A DNA stretch of 32,212 bases from Thermomicrobiales bacterium (GTDB taxonomy: Bacteria; Chloroflexota; Chloroflexia; Thermomicrobiales; UBA6265). Of this stretch, positions 1 through 7,890 are shown one piece after another (within the stretch, counting starts at the first letter, position 1; every line of letters starts with the position of its first letter). Made by a program: the position numbers and the translations under genes. The stretch lies in assembly GCA_023957015.1 (NCBI GenBank), contig JAMLHR010000030.1, forward strand, positions 1 to 32,212, given 5' to 3'. Below the pieces are notes generated by a model that was not told where the DNA came from, made no database searches, and saw only the letters and a program-made list of their open reading frames with translations.

Positions 1-894
1 CCGGGAACTGGCCTGCATGAGTGCGATCACTGCGGCGACCACCAGACCGACCGCTGCCGCGATGCGGAAGGCACGCACCAGATCAATGAGCACGATGTGC
101 AGAAGTGCAGCTATTGCCTGCTGGTTTTGTTCAGGCTGCGCGTTTGCGATCAACACCTTGGCGATGGCGATCACCACCAGCATGATCGCCGCCCCGATCA
201 TCAGCGACAACGCGATCTGTCGGCAGGTGCGTAACCGATCCGATGTCACCACGATTGCACCAGCCAGTGAGGCCAAAGAGACGACCGGCAGGATCACCGC
301 CAGACGATCGATCAACCTGAGTGCGTTGGTGATGGTCTCGATCTGCTGTGAAGAGTAGAGGACGATCTTGGTTGCATCCGGTTCAAGTGTGATGGTCGAG
401 TTTTCTCCGGGGAGGACCTCGGAGAGATTCGCGTTCACCCAATCGATGGCGGGTTGGATGTTAAGCACCAGTTGACCGTCGTATGCCGCGAGCAGATCGC
501 TCTCATCGCCAGCGGCGATTTTCATGAGATCGGTATGTGCCACCAGATTTGCTTCAACCCAGAACTCGGCAAACGCCTCCGATTCCACGAAATCGTCCAG
601 AAGACTTCTCACGATCAGGAGCGTCTGATTGACGGCGGCGGTGCGAACCCGACCCGCATCTTCATCTGCGTTCAGTTGGTTGCCGATGATCGCGACGGTC
701 TGGTCGATGACGAACTCCTGAATAGCAGGATCGTCCGCCAGTGGCGCCACTGTCTGCGCCCAGGCATCGCTATCCTGAACGCGCACATTGGCCCAGAGCA
801 CAACGGTAGAGGCAATGAAACCGAGAACGAAGAAGCCTACCAGCACGCGGTAGATGATCCTCTTCCATCCGGACTTCGGCTGAGTATCGGTCAT
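1..894 (-). CDS. Multi-pass membrane protein, unknown function (C-terminus cut by window edge)
   Basis: I read this gene directly from the reverse complement: 298 codons stay open from an ATG at 894 to base 1, so the C-terminus lies outside the window. An AGGAG-type ribosome site (complement of about 901-906) precedes the ATG. Residues 17-36 form a first membrane helix. Residues about 37-195 form a mostly helical, acidic extracytoplasmic domain containing W45 and the string TVAPLADDPAIQ. Three more hydrophobic helices follow at about 197-217, 228-251 and 276-294. The W..TV.PL..DPA pattern is one I associate with uncharacterised integral membrane proteins of Actinobacteria and Chloroflexota; I assign no function. 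It lies 122 bases downstream of the kinase pair on the same strand and may be cotranscribed. Plus-strand ORFs over this region lack such features and are shadows. Confidence 0.8.
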   Translation of the reverse strand, partial: MTDTQPKSGWKRIIYRVLVGFFVLGFIASTVVLWANVRVQDSDAWAQTVAPLADDPAIQEFVIDQTVAIIGNQLNADEDAGRVRTAAVNQTLLIVRSLLDDFVESEAFAEFWVEANLVAHTDLMKIAAGDESDLLAAYDGQLVLNIQPAIDWVNANLSEVLPGENSTITLEPDATKIVLYSSQQIETITNALRLIDRLAVILPVVSLASLAGAIVVTSDRLRTCRQIALSLMIGAAIMLVVIAIAKVLIANAQPEQNQQAIAALLHIVLIDLVRAFRIAAAVGLVVAAVIALMQASSR

Positions 895-1016
895 TGTCTC
901 TCCTGCACATCGATGGTCTCTTCATGCAGCATTATGCCCCAGTCCGGGTCGAGTATCCTTGCCCCTCTTGGTATGAAAATGGAGGTGGGGTTCAACGCTT
1001 TTGGATAGCGGGCAGG

Positions 1017-1583
1017 CTAGTTCTGCGCCGCCAACCGCTCGCGCACCATGTAGGCGACTTCCTCAGCATCAATCTCACCGTAGGTGGTGTCGATGTAGAT
1101 CCTGGGGATATCGAGGTCGAGGGGATCGCACACGCCTTCAGCGAGATAGTGGCGGAGATCGCCGATACGATTGCCGACTTCATGAACGGGATGTCGGCCG
1201 GATTCTCCTGCGCGTTGCCGATAGCGTTCGAACAATTCCACTTCGTCGGCGTAGATGTGGATGAGGAGTGTTTGCGACATCGTCGTCAGTGGCGCCAGAT
1301 CACCCTCAGCCAAACCGTGATGGAAGAAGCTCTCTACCATCACATCTTGCCCTCTACTGAGAAGCTCCTCCGCCACCGCGTAAAGCTCGAGTATCGCCGC
1401 CCGACCGAGCTTGCCGGAGATTTCCAGGGCATAGGGACCAATCGCGTCAGCCATGCGCTCCTTGATTGCGTCCTTTTCGAAGAGCGGCATCCCAAGATAT
1501 CTCGCCAATGGTCGAGCCAGCGTTGTTTTGCCAGCGCCGGGAGGCCCCGAAATGATGATAAGTACAGGTGTTCGTTTACTCAT
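1017..1583 (-). CDS. P-loop small-molecule kinase (AAA_33 / zeta-toxin-like), copy 1
   Basis: The 188-residue protein starts with a beta strand (PVLIII) running into a Walker A motif GPPGAGKTT at residues 13-21. Next comes the conserved DAIKERMAD segment, whose Asp is a candidate general base in this kinase superfamily, and later a lid-like stretch RYRQRAGESGRH. It belongs to the ATP-binding AAA_33/zeta-like group, which phosphorylates small molecules such as sugars, nucleosides or antibiotics; the substrate cannot be told from sequence. Its ATG overlaps the stop of the upstream paralog by 4 bases (ATGA), so the two are translationally coupled. No antitoxin-like partner is adjacent, which argues against a toxin-antitoxin role. 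The family is clear, the substrate unknown. Confidence 0.85.
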   Translation of the reverse strand: MSKRTPVLIIISGPPGAGKTTLARPLARYLGMPLFEKDAIKERMADAIGPYALEISGKLGRAAILELYAVAEELLSRGQDVMVESFFHHGLAEGDLAPLTTMSQTLLIHIYADEVELFERYRQRAGESGRHPVHEVGNRIGDLRHYLAEGVCDPLDLDIPRIYIDTTYGEIDAEEVAYMVRERLAAQN

Positions 1584-2167
1584 GCCGACTCACCCAGGTG
1601 AATGTCGGATGATGTTGTTGTGCGCAACGCCTTCTTGACTTCTGCCACGAGATCATCAACGCTCGTCACGGCATGACTGGTGTTCACATAAATACGCGGG
1701 ATGCCGAGATCGAGAGCCGGACGCATATCCTCCGGTAGCTCTGGTGTGAGCGTACCAATACGGGCCTCATCGCCGTGTATCCAGTGACGTTCGCGATTCA
1801 CGGCGCGACGCTCGTAACGATCCTTGAGCAATAGATCCTCGGCCCAGAGATGGATCAGGACCGCCTGCGTTCTGGTGACCAGTGGCAGGAGGAGATGATC
1901 GAATTCGCCGCTCCGGAAAAAGCCCTCGATCATCACATCGCCACCGGCAGTGATCACCTCGCTCGCCGTTGCGAGAAGCTGCTGCGTCGCCGCGACACTG
2001 AGCGTATCGGCGATTGCCAACGCATCGGGGCCGATAACATCGGCCAGTCGTTCCTTAATGGGATCAAGTGCGAACAATGGGAGACCCAGCGCATCGGCCA
2101 GCGGTCGGGCGTTGGTGGTCTTGCCGGCCGCTGGTGGACCGGACATGATGACGAGCGCGGGTTTCGT
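1580..2167 (-). CDS. P-loop small-molecule kinase (AAA_33 / zeta-like), copy 2; start probably ACG at 2167
   Basis: This is a paralog of the next gene: Walker A GPPAAGKTT, then DPIKERLADVIGPDAL matching DAIKERMADAIGPYAL, and ending in DLGIPRIYVNTS matching DLDIPRIYIDTT. The first standard start is an ATG at 2146, but that would make the protein begin MSGPPAAGKTT and lose the beta strand before the P-loop. In frame upstream the codons read KPALVIM, the expected strand. No ATG, GTG or TTG lies between the upstream in-frame stop and 2146. An AGGAG site sits 10-11 bases before an in-frame ACG at 2167, so I propose ACG initiation, giving 195 residues. The alternative is a base change or small indel. 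It lies about 76 bases downstream of trpA, perhaps in the same transcript. Confidence 0.8.
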   Translation of the reverse strand, partial: TKPALVIMSGPPAAGKTTNARPLADALGLPLFALDPIKERLADVIGPDALAIADTLSVAATQQLLATASEVITAGGDVMIEGFFRSGEFDHLLLPLVTRTQAVLIHLWAEDLLLKDRYERRAVNRERHWIHGDEARIGTLTPELPEDMRPALDLGIPRIYVNTSHAVTSVDDLVAEVKKALRTTTSSDIHLGESA

Positions 2168-2206
2168 GGGTGGTTTATCTCCTGTTTAGGGCTGGATCGC
2201 TTCTCG

Positions 2207-2225
2207 AGGGGAGACAAGCTCCCCT
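2207..2225. terminator. Short hairpin between trpA and the kinase pair
   Basis: A 7-bp perfect stem (AGGGGAG / CTCCCCT) encloses a 5-base loop between the trpA stop and kinase copy 2. No T-run follows on the minus strand, so it may be a weak or leaky terminator or an RNA-processing structure rather than a strong stop. Confidence 0.3.
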
Positions 2226-2243
2226 TCTACCGATGGAATCCTT

Positions 2244-3041
2244 CTATGCCAGGGCCGTTTCGCCCTTCAGATAGCGGACGTAATCTGCTGCAGCCGCTGG
2301 CATCTCATCCGAGCGCGTCGCCAGGTAGTTCAACAAGGCGCTGGCCACGATGGCACCATCGGCGACTTCCCCGATGTGCTGCACATGCTCCGGTGTGCTG
2401 ATACCGAAGCCGATCGCCAGTGGCTGGGTGGTGTACTGCCGCACGCGAGCCATATAGGCATCGAGACTGGCGCTCAACTCATCGCGCGCACCGGTTACAC
2501 CGGTCACCGCGACACAATAGATGAATCCGGTGCTCACCTGACCGACCTGCTTCAGACGATCATCGGTTGTGGTTGGCGCGACCATGAAGATGAGATCGAC
2601 GCCATGCTCGGCGGCGACTGAGCGGATACGCTCGCTCTCCTCGATCGGGAGATCGGGAATGATAAAGCCATCCACCCCTGCCGCGGCGCAATCCGCCACA
2701 TACCGTTCGACACCATATTTCACTACCGGATTGAAGTAGCCCATCAGCATCAGCGGAATCGTCACACCAGCATCGCGGACGTTCTTGACGAGCTGGATGC
2801 AATCCTTGAGCTTGGTGCCTTTGTCCAGACTGATCTGGCTGGTGCGTTGCACTGTGGCGCCATCGGCCAATGGATCCGAGAAGGGTGTACCGATCTCGAT
2901 CAGATCCGCTCCGGCCTCGACCATTGCCAGCACAATGCGTTCGCTGGTTTCCAGGTCAGGATAGCCAGCTGTGGCGTACGGCATCAGCGCGGTGCGGTTC
3001 TCCGCCTTGCAGCGGGCGAATGTCTCAGCGATACGGCTCAC
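2244..3041 (-). CDS. trpA: Tryptophan synthase alpha subunit
   Basis: TrpA cleaves indole-3-glycerol phosphate to indole and glyceraldehyde-3-phosphate; indole is channelled to TrpB in the alpha2-beta2 complex of the cytoplasm. The 265-residue TIM-barrel protein has the usual length. The catalytic acids fall at the standard positions: E49 in [12 protein letters not shown] and D60 in PLADG. The phosphate-binding end of the barrel is visible as [10 protein letters not shown]. It starts with GTG, overlapping the trpB stop by 4 bases (GTGA), the common trpBA arrangement that supports balanced synthesis. No other trp genes are in the window, so trpBA is separate from trpE/G/D/C/F here. Confidence 0.97.
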   Translation of the reverse strand: MSRIAETFARCKAENRTALMPYATAGYPDLETSERIVLAMVEAGADLIEIGTPFSDPLADGATVQRTSQISLDKGTKLKDCIQLVKNVRDAGVTIPLMLMGYFNPVVKYGVERYVADCAAAGVDGFIIPDLPIEESERIRSVAAEHGVDLIFMVAPTTTDDRLKQVGQVSTGFIYCVAVTGVTGARDELSASLDAYMARVRQYTTQPLAIGFGISTPEHVQHIGEVADGAIVASALLNYLATRSDEMPAAAADYVRYLKGETALA

Positions 3042-4267
3042 AGCTCAACTCCAAACGCTTCGGCTACGGTGTGCATATCCTTATCACCACGACCACTGAG
3101 GTTCACGATCACGCTGGCATTCGGGCCGAGGTGCTTCGTGTGCTTGGCCGCCCAGGCGATGGCATGGCTGCTCTCCAACGCCGGGATGATACCCTCGGTT
3201 CGACAGAGGAGCTGGAAGCCTTCCAGAGCCTCTTCGTCCGTGATCGCCGCGAAGACCGCGCGACCGCTGTCCTTCAGCCAGCTGAGTTCCGGACCGACGC
3301 CCGGATAGTCCAACCCGGCACTGATCGAGTGCGTCTCGATGATCTGACCATCATCGTCCTGGAGCACATAGCTCCAGCTACCGTGCAACACGCCTTGCTC
3401 GCCCTTCACCAGGGTAGCCGCGTGTTCGTGACCTTCCAGTCCGTGACCGCCAGCCTCGACGCCGACGATATCGACCGATGTGTGCGGGATGAAATCGTAG
3501 AAGAGACCCATCGCGTTCGAGCCGCCACCGACACAGGCTACGACCATATCCGGCAGACCACCGACCTGCTCCTCAAATTGCTTCCGCGCTTCGATACCGA
3601 TGACGCTCTGGAAATCGCGCACCATCATCGGATAGGGATGCATACCGGCGACCGTACCGAAGATGTAGAAGGTCTCATCGACATTCGTGACCCAGTCGCG
3701 GATCGCCTCGTTGATCGCATCCTTAAGCGTCTTGGAGCCGCTGGTGACGGAGCGGACCTCGGCACCGAGCAGGCGCATGCGGAAGACGTTCAGGCTCTGG
3801 CGATGGATATCGACTTCGCCCATGTAGACGATGCAATCGAGACCGAGCAGGGCACAGGCAGTGGCAGTAGCGACACCATGCTGACCGGCACCGGTCTCGG
3901 CGATGATCCGCTGCTTGCCCATGCGCTTGGCCAGCAGTGCCTGGCCAAGCGCGTTATTAATCTTGTGAGCGCCGGTGTGGGCGAGATCCTCACGCTTTAG
4001 AAAGATGCGCGGTCCGTTGCCACCACCAGCAACCTCGGCGAAGCGCTTGGCTTCGTAGAGACCGGTCGGGCGACCGATGTACTCGCGACGAAGTCGTTCC
4101 AGCTCCGCCTGAAACTCAGGATCGTTCTTCGCTTCCTCGTACGCGATCGTGAGCTCGTTAATGGCGGGCATCAGCGTCTCTGGTGCGAACACGCCACCGA
4201 AGCGCCCGAAGTAGCCGTGGGCGTCAGGTCGAGCGCTGGTGTTCTCGAATTGTCGTTGCTCTAGCAT
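3038..4267 (-). CDS. trpB: Tryptophan synthase beta subunit
   Basis: TrpB is the PLP enzyme that condenses indole with serine to make tryptophan. The 409-residue protein begins with the TrpB1-type [14 protein letters not shown] segment. The PLP lysine is K102 in HTGAHKINN, and the PLP-phosphate loop is GGGSNAMG at about 248-255. [12 protein letters not shown], next to the active site, contains the indole-activating glutamate region. Its length and lack of insertions fit the canonical TrpB1 rather than the stand-alone TrpB2. It is the first gene of trpBA, with a candidate -10 (TACAAT, complement of 4307-4312) and an imperfect palindrome just upstream. Confidence 0.97.
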   Translation of the reverse strand: MLEQRQFENTSARPDAHGYFGRFGGVFAPETLMPAINELTIAYEEAKNDPEFQAELERLRREYIGRPTGLYEAKRFAEVAGGGNGPRIFLKREDLAHTGAHKINNALGQALLAKRMGKQRIIAETGAGQHGVATATACALLGLDCIVYMGEVDIHRQSLNVFRMRLLGAEVRSVTSGSKTLKDAINEAIRDWVTNVDETFYIFGTVAGMHPYPMMVRDFQSVIGIEARKQFEEQVGGLPDMVVACVGGGSNAMGLFYDFIPHTSVDIVGVEAGGHGLEGHEHAATLVKGEQGVLHGSWSYVLQDDDGQIIETHSISAGLDYPGVGPELSWLKDSGRAVFAAITDEEALEGFQLLCRTEGIIPALESSHAIAWAAKHTKHLGPNASVIVNLSGRGDKDMHTVAEAFGVEL

Positions 4268-4285
4268 GAGGTGTCCTCGGGTTGC

Positions 4286-4312
4286 ATCCGTAGCATCAAT
4301 GCTCGGATTGTA
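4286..4312 (-). promoter_or_regulatory. Candidate trpBA promoter -10 with overlapping inverted repeat
   Basis: Reading toward trpB, TACAAT (complement of 4307-4312) matches five of six bases of a sigma-70 -10 box; no good -35 is seen. Immediately downstream an inverted repeat, ATCCG-T-AGCAT / ATGCT-CGGAT (4286-4308, one bulged base), would cover the likely transcription start. This is a plausible repressor-binding site or leader hairpin; the regulator is unknown. Confidence 0.35.
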
Positions 4313-4400
4313 CGCGTTTTCGGTGGACTCCGGTTTGGGTGACCGTCCGCGAACATGTCACACTTGACCCCGAGATCGATGTCATCAGGAGTCGTGCGCA

Positions 4401-5390
4401 ATGAAAGTAGCCGTTTTTAGCACTCGACCATACGACCGCACGTCATTGGATGCCGCCAACACAGCCGGTGAGTTGGAGTTCCTGTATCTGGAGCCGCGAC
4501 TCCTGCCCGAGACAGCCCATATGGCCGCGGGATGTACGATCGTATCAGCATTCGTCAATGATCATCTCAACCGGAATGTGTTGACCACGCTGGCCGCTGG
4601 TGGCACCCGCCTGATCGCGTTGCGATCGGCCGGATTCAACAATGTCGATCTGGAGGCTGCGGCCGAGCTGGGGTTACGGGTTGTGCGTGTGCCTGCCTAT
4701 TCACCGAACTCGATCGCCGAGCACGCGGTGGGGCTGATGTTGGTATTGAATCGCAAATTCCACCGTGCCTACAATCGCGTTCGGGAAGGCAACTTCGCCC
4801 TGGATGGATTGCTGGGGTTTGACCTCACCGGAAAGACCGTTGGTGTTATTGGTACCGGCAAGATCGGTACCGTGGTGGCACGCATTCTTCATGGATTCGG
4901 GTGCACGGTGCTGGGATACGATCCGTATCCCAACGATCAGGCCATTGCCGCTGGTCTCGAATATCGGGAGTTGGATGACGTGATGGCTGTCTCCGATATC
5001 GTGACACTGCATTTGCCGCTCACACCGGAAACGCAGCACATGATCAACGCCGAATCGATTGCCGGAATGAAGCCAGGAGTCATGCTGATCAACACCAGTC
5101 GCGGCGGACTGCTCCATACCGCCGATGTGATTGAGGGGCTCAAAGCGGGACAGATAGGCTATCTTGGTCTCGATGTCTACGAGGAGGAAGACGATATCTT
5201 TTTCCAGGACTTGAGCAGTAATATCCTGCAGGACGATGTCTTTGCGAGGTTGCTGACCTTCCCGAACGTGGTCATTACCGGGCATCAGGCCTTTTTCACC
5301 CAGGAGGCGGTGGGCGCGATCGCTACCACCACCGTAGACAACATCCGGGCATTCATCCATGACGAACCATTAGTTAATGCGGTTCAATAG
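4401..5390 (+). CDS. ldhA: D-2-hydroxyacid dehydrogenase, D-lactate dehydrogenase type
   Basis: This is a 329-residue NAD-dependent D-2-hydroxyacid dehydrogenase. The nucleotide-binding loop is GVIGTGKIG at 148-156, followed by the acidic residue of the Rossmann fold in YDPYP. The catalytic arginine is R234 (NTSRGG), the glutamate lies in LDVYEEE at about 257-263, and the histidine is H295 (TGHQAFFT). The region [22 protein letters not shown] closely follows the E. coli LdhA pattern, so pyruvate reduction to D-lactate is the most likely reaction, although other 2-ketoacids are possible. A CAGGAG site precedes the ATG. It diverges from trpBA. The hemoglobin gene starts only 28 bases after its stop, suggesting an operon linked to oxygen-poor or nitrosative conditions (inference). 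Confidence 0.9.
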   Translation: MKVAVFSTRPYDRTSLDAANTAGELEFLYLEPRLLPETAHMAAGCTIVSAFVNDHLNRNVLTTLAAGGTRLIALRSAGFNNVDLEAAAELGLRVVRVPAYSPNSIAEHAVGLMLVLNRKFHRAYNRVREGNFALDGLLGFDLTGKTVGVIGTGKIGTVVARILHGFGCTVLGYDPYPNDQAIAAGLEYRELDDVMAVSDIVTLHLPLTPETQHMINAESIAGMKPGVMLINTSRGGLLHTADVIEGLKAGQIGYLGLDVYEEEDDIFFQDLSSNILQDDVFARLLTFPNVVITGHQAFFTQEAVGAIATTTVDNIRAFIHDEPLVNAVQ

Positions 5391-5418
5391 ACGGGGAAGG
5401 GGAGAACTGCCTGCCACC

Positions 5419-5850
5419 ATGGAATCCAAACGCCGCCACGATATTGAAACCCGCGAGGACATCGCCGATCTGATGCGTTCGTTTTACGGACGTATGTTCC
5501 TGGACGAGGAGATGGGACCGATCTTCATCGATATCGCCCAGATGGACCTGGAAGCGCACATCCCGATCATGTGTGATTTCTGGGAGCTTCAGCTCTTCCA
5601 GAAACCCGGTTACCGTGGCGGCATGATGATGGTGCACTTCGAACTCAACTACAAGGTGCCGCTGGAACATCACCACTTCATGCGCTGGATGGATTACTGG
5701 GTGATGACGTTGGACGAGATGTTCGAGGGGCCGCGCGCCACCTGGGCCAAGACCGTCGCCGCCCGTGTCGCCCGCAACATGAGCCAGCGGCTGGATGAAG
5801 TCAATGGCGTTGCCGTTGAACCGATGACCAGCCAGATTCGTTTCCGCTGA
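5419..5850 (+). CDS. Group III truncated hemoglobin
   Basis: A 143-residue 2-on-2 globin. It shows the group III signature: B-helix tyrosine Y23 (SFYGRMF), the IPIMCDFWELQLF stretch with W55, and PLEHHHFMRWMDYW, in which H86 before F87 is the likely heme-ligating proximal histidine. Proteins of this family bind O2, NO or peroxide; roles in NO detoxification or redox signalling are known for some members, but none is proven by sequence. I chose the ATG at 5419; an in-frame ATG at 5377 would add 14 residues of low-complexity basic sequence overlapping the ldhA stop. GGGGAAGGGGAG lies upstream of 5419, somewhat far (about 14 bases). Confidence 0.9.
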   Translation: MESKRRHDIETREDIADLMRSFYGRMFLDEEMGPIFIDIAQMDLEAHIPIMCDFWELQLFQKPGYRGGMMMVHFELNYKVPLEHHHFMRWMDYWVMTLDEMFEGPRATWAKTVAARVARNMSQRLDEVNGVAVEPMTSQIRFR

Positions 5851-5898
5851 GACCATACGTCCGTCATACATCCCGTCTGCGATGCTGATGTCATGAGT

Positions 5899-5917
5899 GA
5901 ATCTCTGTGTGAGATTC
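5899..5917. repeat. 7-bp inverted repeat upstream of the secreted beta-helix gene
   Basis: GAATCTC and GAGATTC flank a 5-base spacer about 33-51 bases upstream of the chosen start at 5950. It could be an operator or a leader hairpin. It has no T-run, so it is not a convincing terminator for the globin gene. Confidence 0.35.
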
Positions 5918-5949
5918 GCAAATGGCGCACAATGCGAAAGGAGTACTTG

Positions 5950-6984
5950 ATGAACGGTTACTGGCGACAGGCAATGGCATGGTTTTCGGTACACACGGTG
6001 GCAGCGATGCTCTGCGCACTGCTGCTCGTGCAGGGTGTGTCTGCTCAGACAGCCGAGCAGAGCATCGATCTCTCCAGCCAAAGTGGCGATGTCATGATCG
6101 ATAGCGGCGGCATCTGGACGGTGAGCGGCGATCTCCAGGGCGGGATCATCGTCGATGCTGGTGCGGCCGACGTCACCCTGGTGCTCGATGGTGTGAACAT
6201 TGCCAACGATGATGGACCTGCGATCGCGTTCGTCAGCGCGGGCGAGATCACGGTCCAGACGACGGCTGGTTCTGAGAACTACGTCGCCGATGGTGGCACC
6301 AACGAGATGGATGCGGCGATCTGGGCTGACGCCAATATCACGTTCGCGGGTGAGGGGCTCCTCGATATCACCGCGGTGAACGAGGGGATCGAGACCACGG
6401 CGGATATCGTGATCGATGGTGGCACTATTCTCGTTCATGCAACGGACGATGGTCTGAACGCCAACACAGATGGCACCAGCCAGATCACGATCAATAGCGG
6501 CACGCTCTTTGTCGAGACCACAGCTGGCGACGGTATCGACTCCAACGGCGGTATCGAGATCAACGGCGGCACGGTCGTGTCCTATGGTGCGTTGGTCGAT
6601 GGTAACAGCGGACTGGATGCGGATGGTCCGGTGGTGATCAATGGGGGCATTGTTGTCGCCAGCGGTGGACCGATGGCGATGATCGATGGTTCATCCACCC
6701 AGGCTGTTATCTGGGCCATTGGCAATGGCAATATCGCCGCCGGAACCGGCGTGGTCATTATGAACGGCGATGAGGTCGTTATCGCGGTGCAGCCGGTGAC
6801 AGAGGTGCAGAGCCTCATCATCAGCACACCGGATCTGGATCCGGCGGCGGCAAATGAACTGTTCCTCGGCGGTACCTTTGAGGTGGATGCTACCTCGTTG
6901 GCCACGGGAGCGGTTACCGATGCGGGAACTGCCGGTGGCACACTCTCCGAGACCAACCCCGGCGGTATGCGCGGTCGACCGTAG
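5950..6984 (+). CDS. Secreted carbohydrate-binding-domain protein (Cthe_2159-like beta-helix)
   Basis: The 344-residue protein has a signal peptide (hydrophobic stretch followed by VSAQTA, cleavage near residue 34). It then consists of short repeating strands such as NGGIEINGGTVVSYG, DGPVVINGGIVVASGG and ADIVIDGGTILVHATDDGLN. Such ladders of INGG.. turns are typical of right-handed parallel beta-helices in the Cthe_2159 / DUF4353 family, for which binding of cellulose- or pectin-like polysaccharides and calcium has been reported. The Asp-rich turns (DDGLNANTDG, GDGIDSNGG) would suit calcium binding. No anchor motif is visible, so it is probably released or loosely surface bound. AAAGGAG seven to eight bases before 5950 supports this start over the in-frame ATG at 5893. 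Confidence 0.8.
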   Translation: MNGYWRQAMAWFSVHTVAAMLCALLLVQGVSAQTAEQSIDLSSQSGDVMIDSGGIWTVSGDLQGGIIVDAGAADVTLVLDGVNIANDDGPAIAFVSAGEITVQTTAGSENYVADGGTNEMDAAIWADANITFAGEGLLDITAVNEGIETTADIVIDGGTILVHATDDGLNANTDGTSQITINSGTLFVETTAGDGIDSNGGIEINGGTVVSYGALVDGNSGLDADGPVVINGGIVVASGGPMAMIDGSSTQAVIWAIGNGNIAAGTGVVIMNGDEVVIAVQPVTEVQSLIISTPDLDPAAANELFLGGTFEVDATSLATGAVTDAGTAGGTLSETNPGGMRGRP

Positions 6985-7005
6985 TCATTTCAGTAGGTGT
7001 AGCGT

Positions 7006-7041
7006 GAGGGCAGCATCCGCCAACTGGCGGATGCTGCCCTC
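7006..7041. terminator. Strong bidirectional hairpin between convergent genes
   Basis: A perfect 15-bp stem (AGGGCAGCATCCGCC at 7007-7021 with its complement at 7026-7040, plus one closing G-C pair) carries a 4-base loop AACT. It lies exactly between the convergent beta-helix and GyrI-like genes. There is no long T-run, but its position and stability fit a shared terminator. Confidence 0.75.
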
Positions 7042-7044
7042 GGT

Positions 7045-7545
7045 CTATTCGGTATATGGGCAAAGGTAGTCGATCGATCCGGTTTCCGTGTCATACCGGC
7101 GACCATCGGGATACACTTCGGCGCTCCAACCATGGCTGTAGTCGGGATGGTACCCCCTGGTCTCGATCGCAGCAACGGTCATCTCATGGGCATTGCCATA
7201 GACATCGCCGTTCTGCAGATTGCCCGCGATCGTGCCGCGGGCGACTTTGCAGGCGGGTACATCGCGATACTGCATCCCCTCCGGAACAGGTGTATCTGCG
7301 ACGGCTGCGATCCCGACGATGTAGGCGAAACCATTCTCAACGGCATCGCCCATCCAACCGATATAGCAATCGCCGATCGCAAGCGGCAGTTTATCGAGCA
7401 TCTCCATTGTGCCATCGCGGAAACTCGCGTCCCAGAGGGCCGGGACCGGATTCTCCACGCCTTTTGCCATGGTCACGGACACCTCACGTCCGATAACGCG
7501 CATGGATGGGATGTTGCCGAACTCCAGATTCGTAAGCTGTGCCAT
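7045..7545 (-). CDS. GyrI-like effector-binding domain protein
   Basis: The 166-residue protein matches the GyrI-like/AraC effector-binding (SOUL-like) fold. Visible traits are SMRVIGREVSV near the N-terminus, GDCYIGWMG, the central IVGIAAVADTPVPEGM then VPACKVARGTIAGN, and a C-terminal IDYLCPY strand. There is no DNA-binding domain, so it is a stand-alone small-ligand binder or hydrolase of the type linked to xenobiotic or gyrase-inhibitor defence; the ligand is unknown. I chose the ATG at 7545 because GGGAGG lies five bases before it; the ATG at 7566 has no such site. A small upstream minus-strand ORF overlaps its start. Confidence 0.8.
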   Translation of the reverse strand: MAQLTNLEFGNIPSMRVIGREVSVTMAKGVENPVPALWDASFRDGTMEMLDKLPLAIGDCYIGWMGDAVENGFAYIVGIAAVADTPVPEGMQYRDVPACKVARGTIAGNLQNGDVYGNAHEMTVAAIETRGYHPDYSHGWSAEVYPDGRRYDTETGSIDYLCPYTE

Positions 7546-7778
7546 GATGTCCTCCCTGGATGCCAAACGACCTTCGTGTCGATGTTCTCAACCACTAAAG
7601 CGTAGAACTCCTTATTCAGCACGCCGTCAGGGAACTTCCGCAGTTGGTTATCGATTCGTTCATGCATGCACATATCATCCGGGTTGCTATTGCGGCACGC
7701 GCGCACCATTCCGGAGATGCGAGTCTGGAAAACCCGTACAACCTCACCATCTGACGTCACACAACTGCCATTACGCAT
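7473..7778 (-). CDS. Small hypothetical protein overlapping the GyrI-like gene (uncertain)
   Basis: The stretch 7546-7890 has no firm gene. This 101-residue minus-strand frame from an ATG at 7778, with GAAGG eight to eleven bases upstream, reads like a soluble protein over its first 75 residues, for example HERIDNQLRKFPDGVL and KEFYALVVENIDTKVVW. The last 25 residues run through the start of the GyrI-like gene and look less natural. It could be a real coupled upstream gene, a decayed gene or chance. I recognise no family. The rest of the interval, 7779-7890, holds only upstream sequence of the flavoprotein gene. Confidence 0.3.
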   Translation of the reverse strand: MRNGSCVTSDGEVVRVFQTRISGMVRACRNSNPDDMCMHERIDNQLRKFPDGVLNKEFYALVVENIDTKVVWHPGRTSWHSLRIWSSATSHPCALSDVRCP

Positions 7779-7890
7779 AGTTGCTTTACCTTCTATAGTG
7801 TTGGCGATCACAGATTGTGAGAGCGATGTTGTGGCCAGTGCATGCGACAGCTCATTGAGGCGTATGGCGGTTCTGGCAAGGAGTTCAACG

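Noticed and set aside
454..1008. Plus-strand open frames between 17 and 1008
   Set aside because: The minus strand carries a coherent membrane protein with helices and a good ribosome site across the same bases.
1017..2167. Zeta-type toxin-antitoxin locus
   Set aside because: Two kinase-like proteins are present but no small antitoxin gene; the operon context is metabolic.
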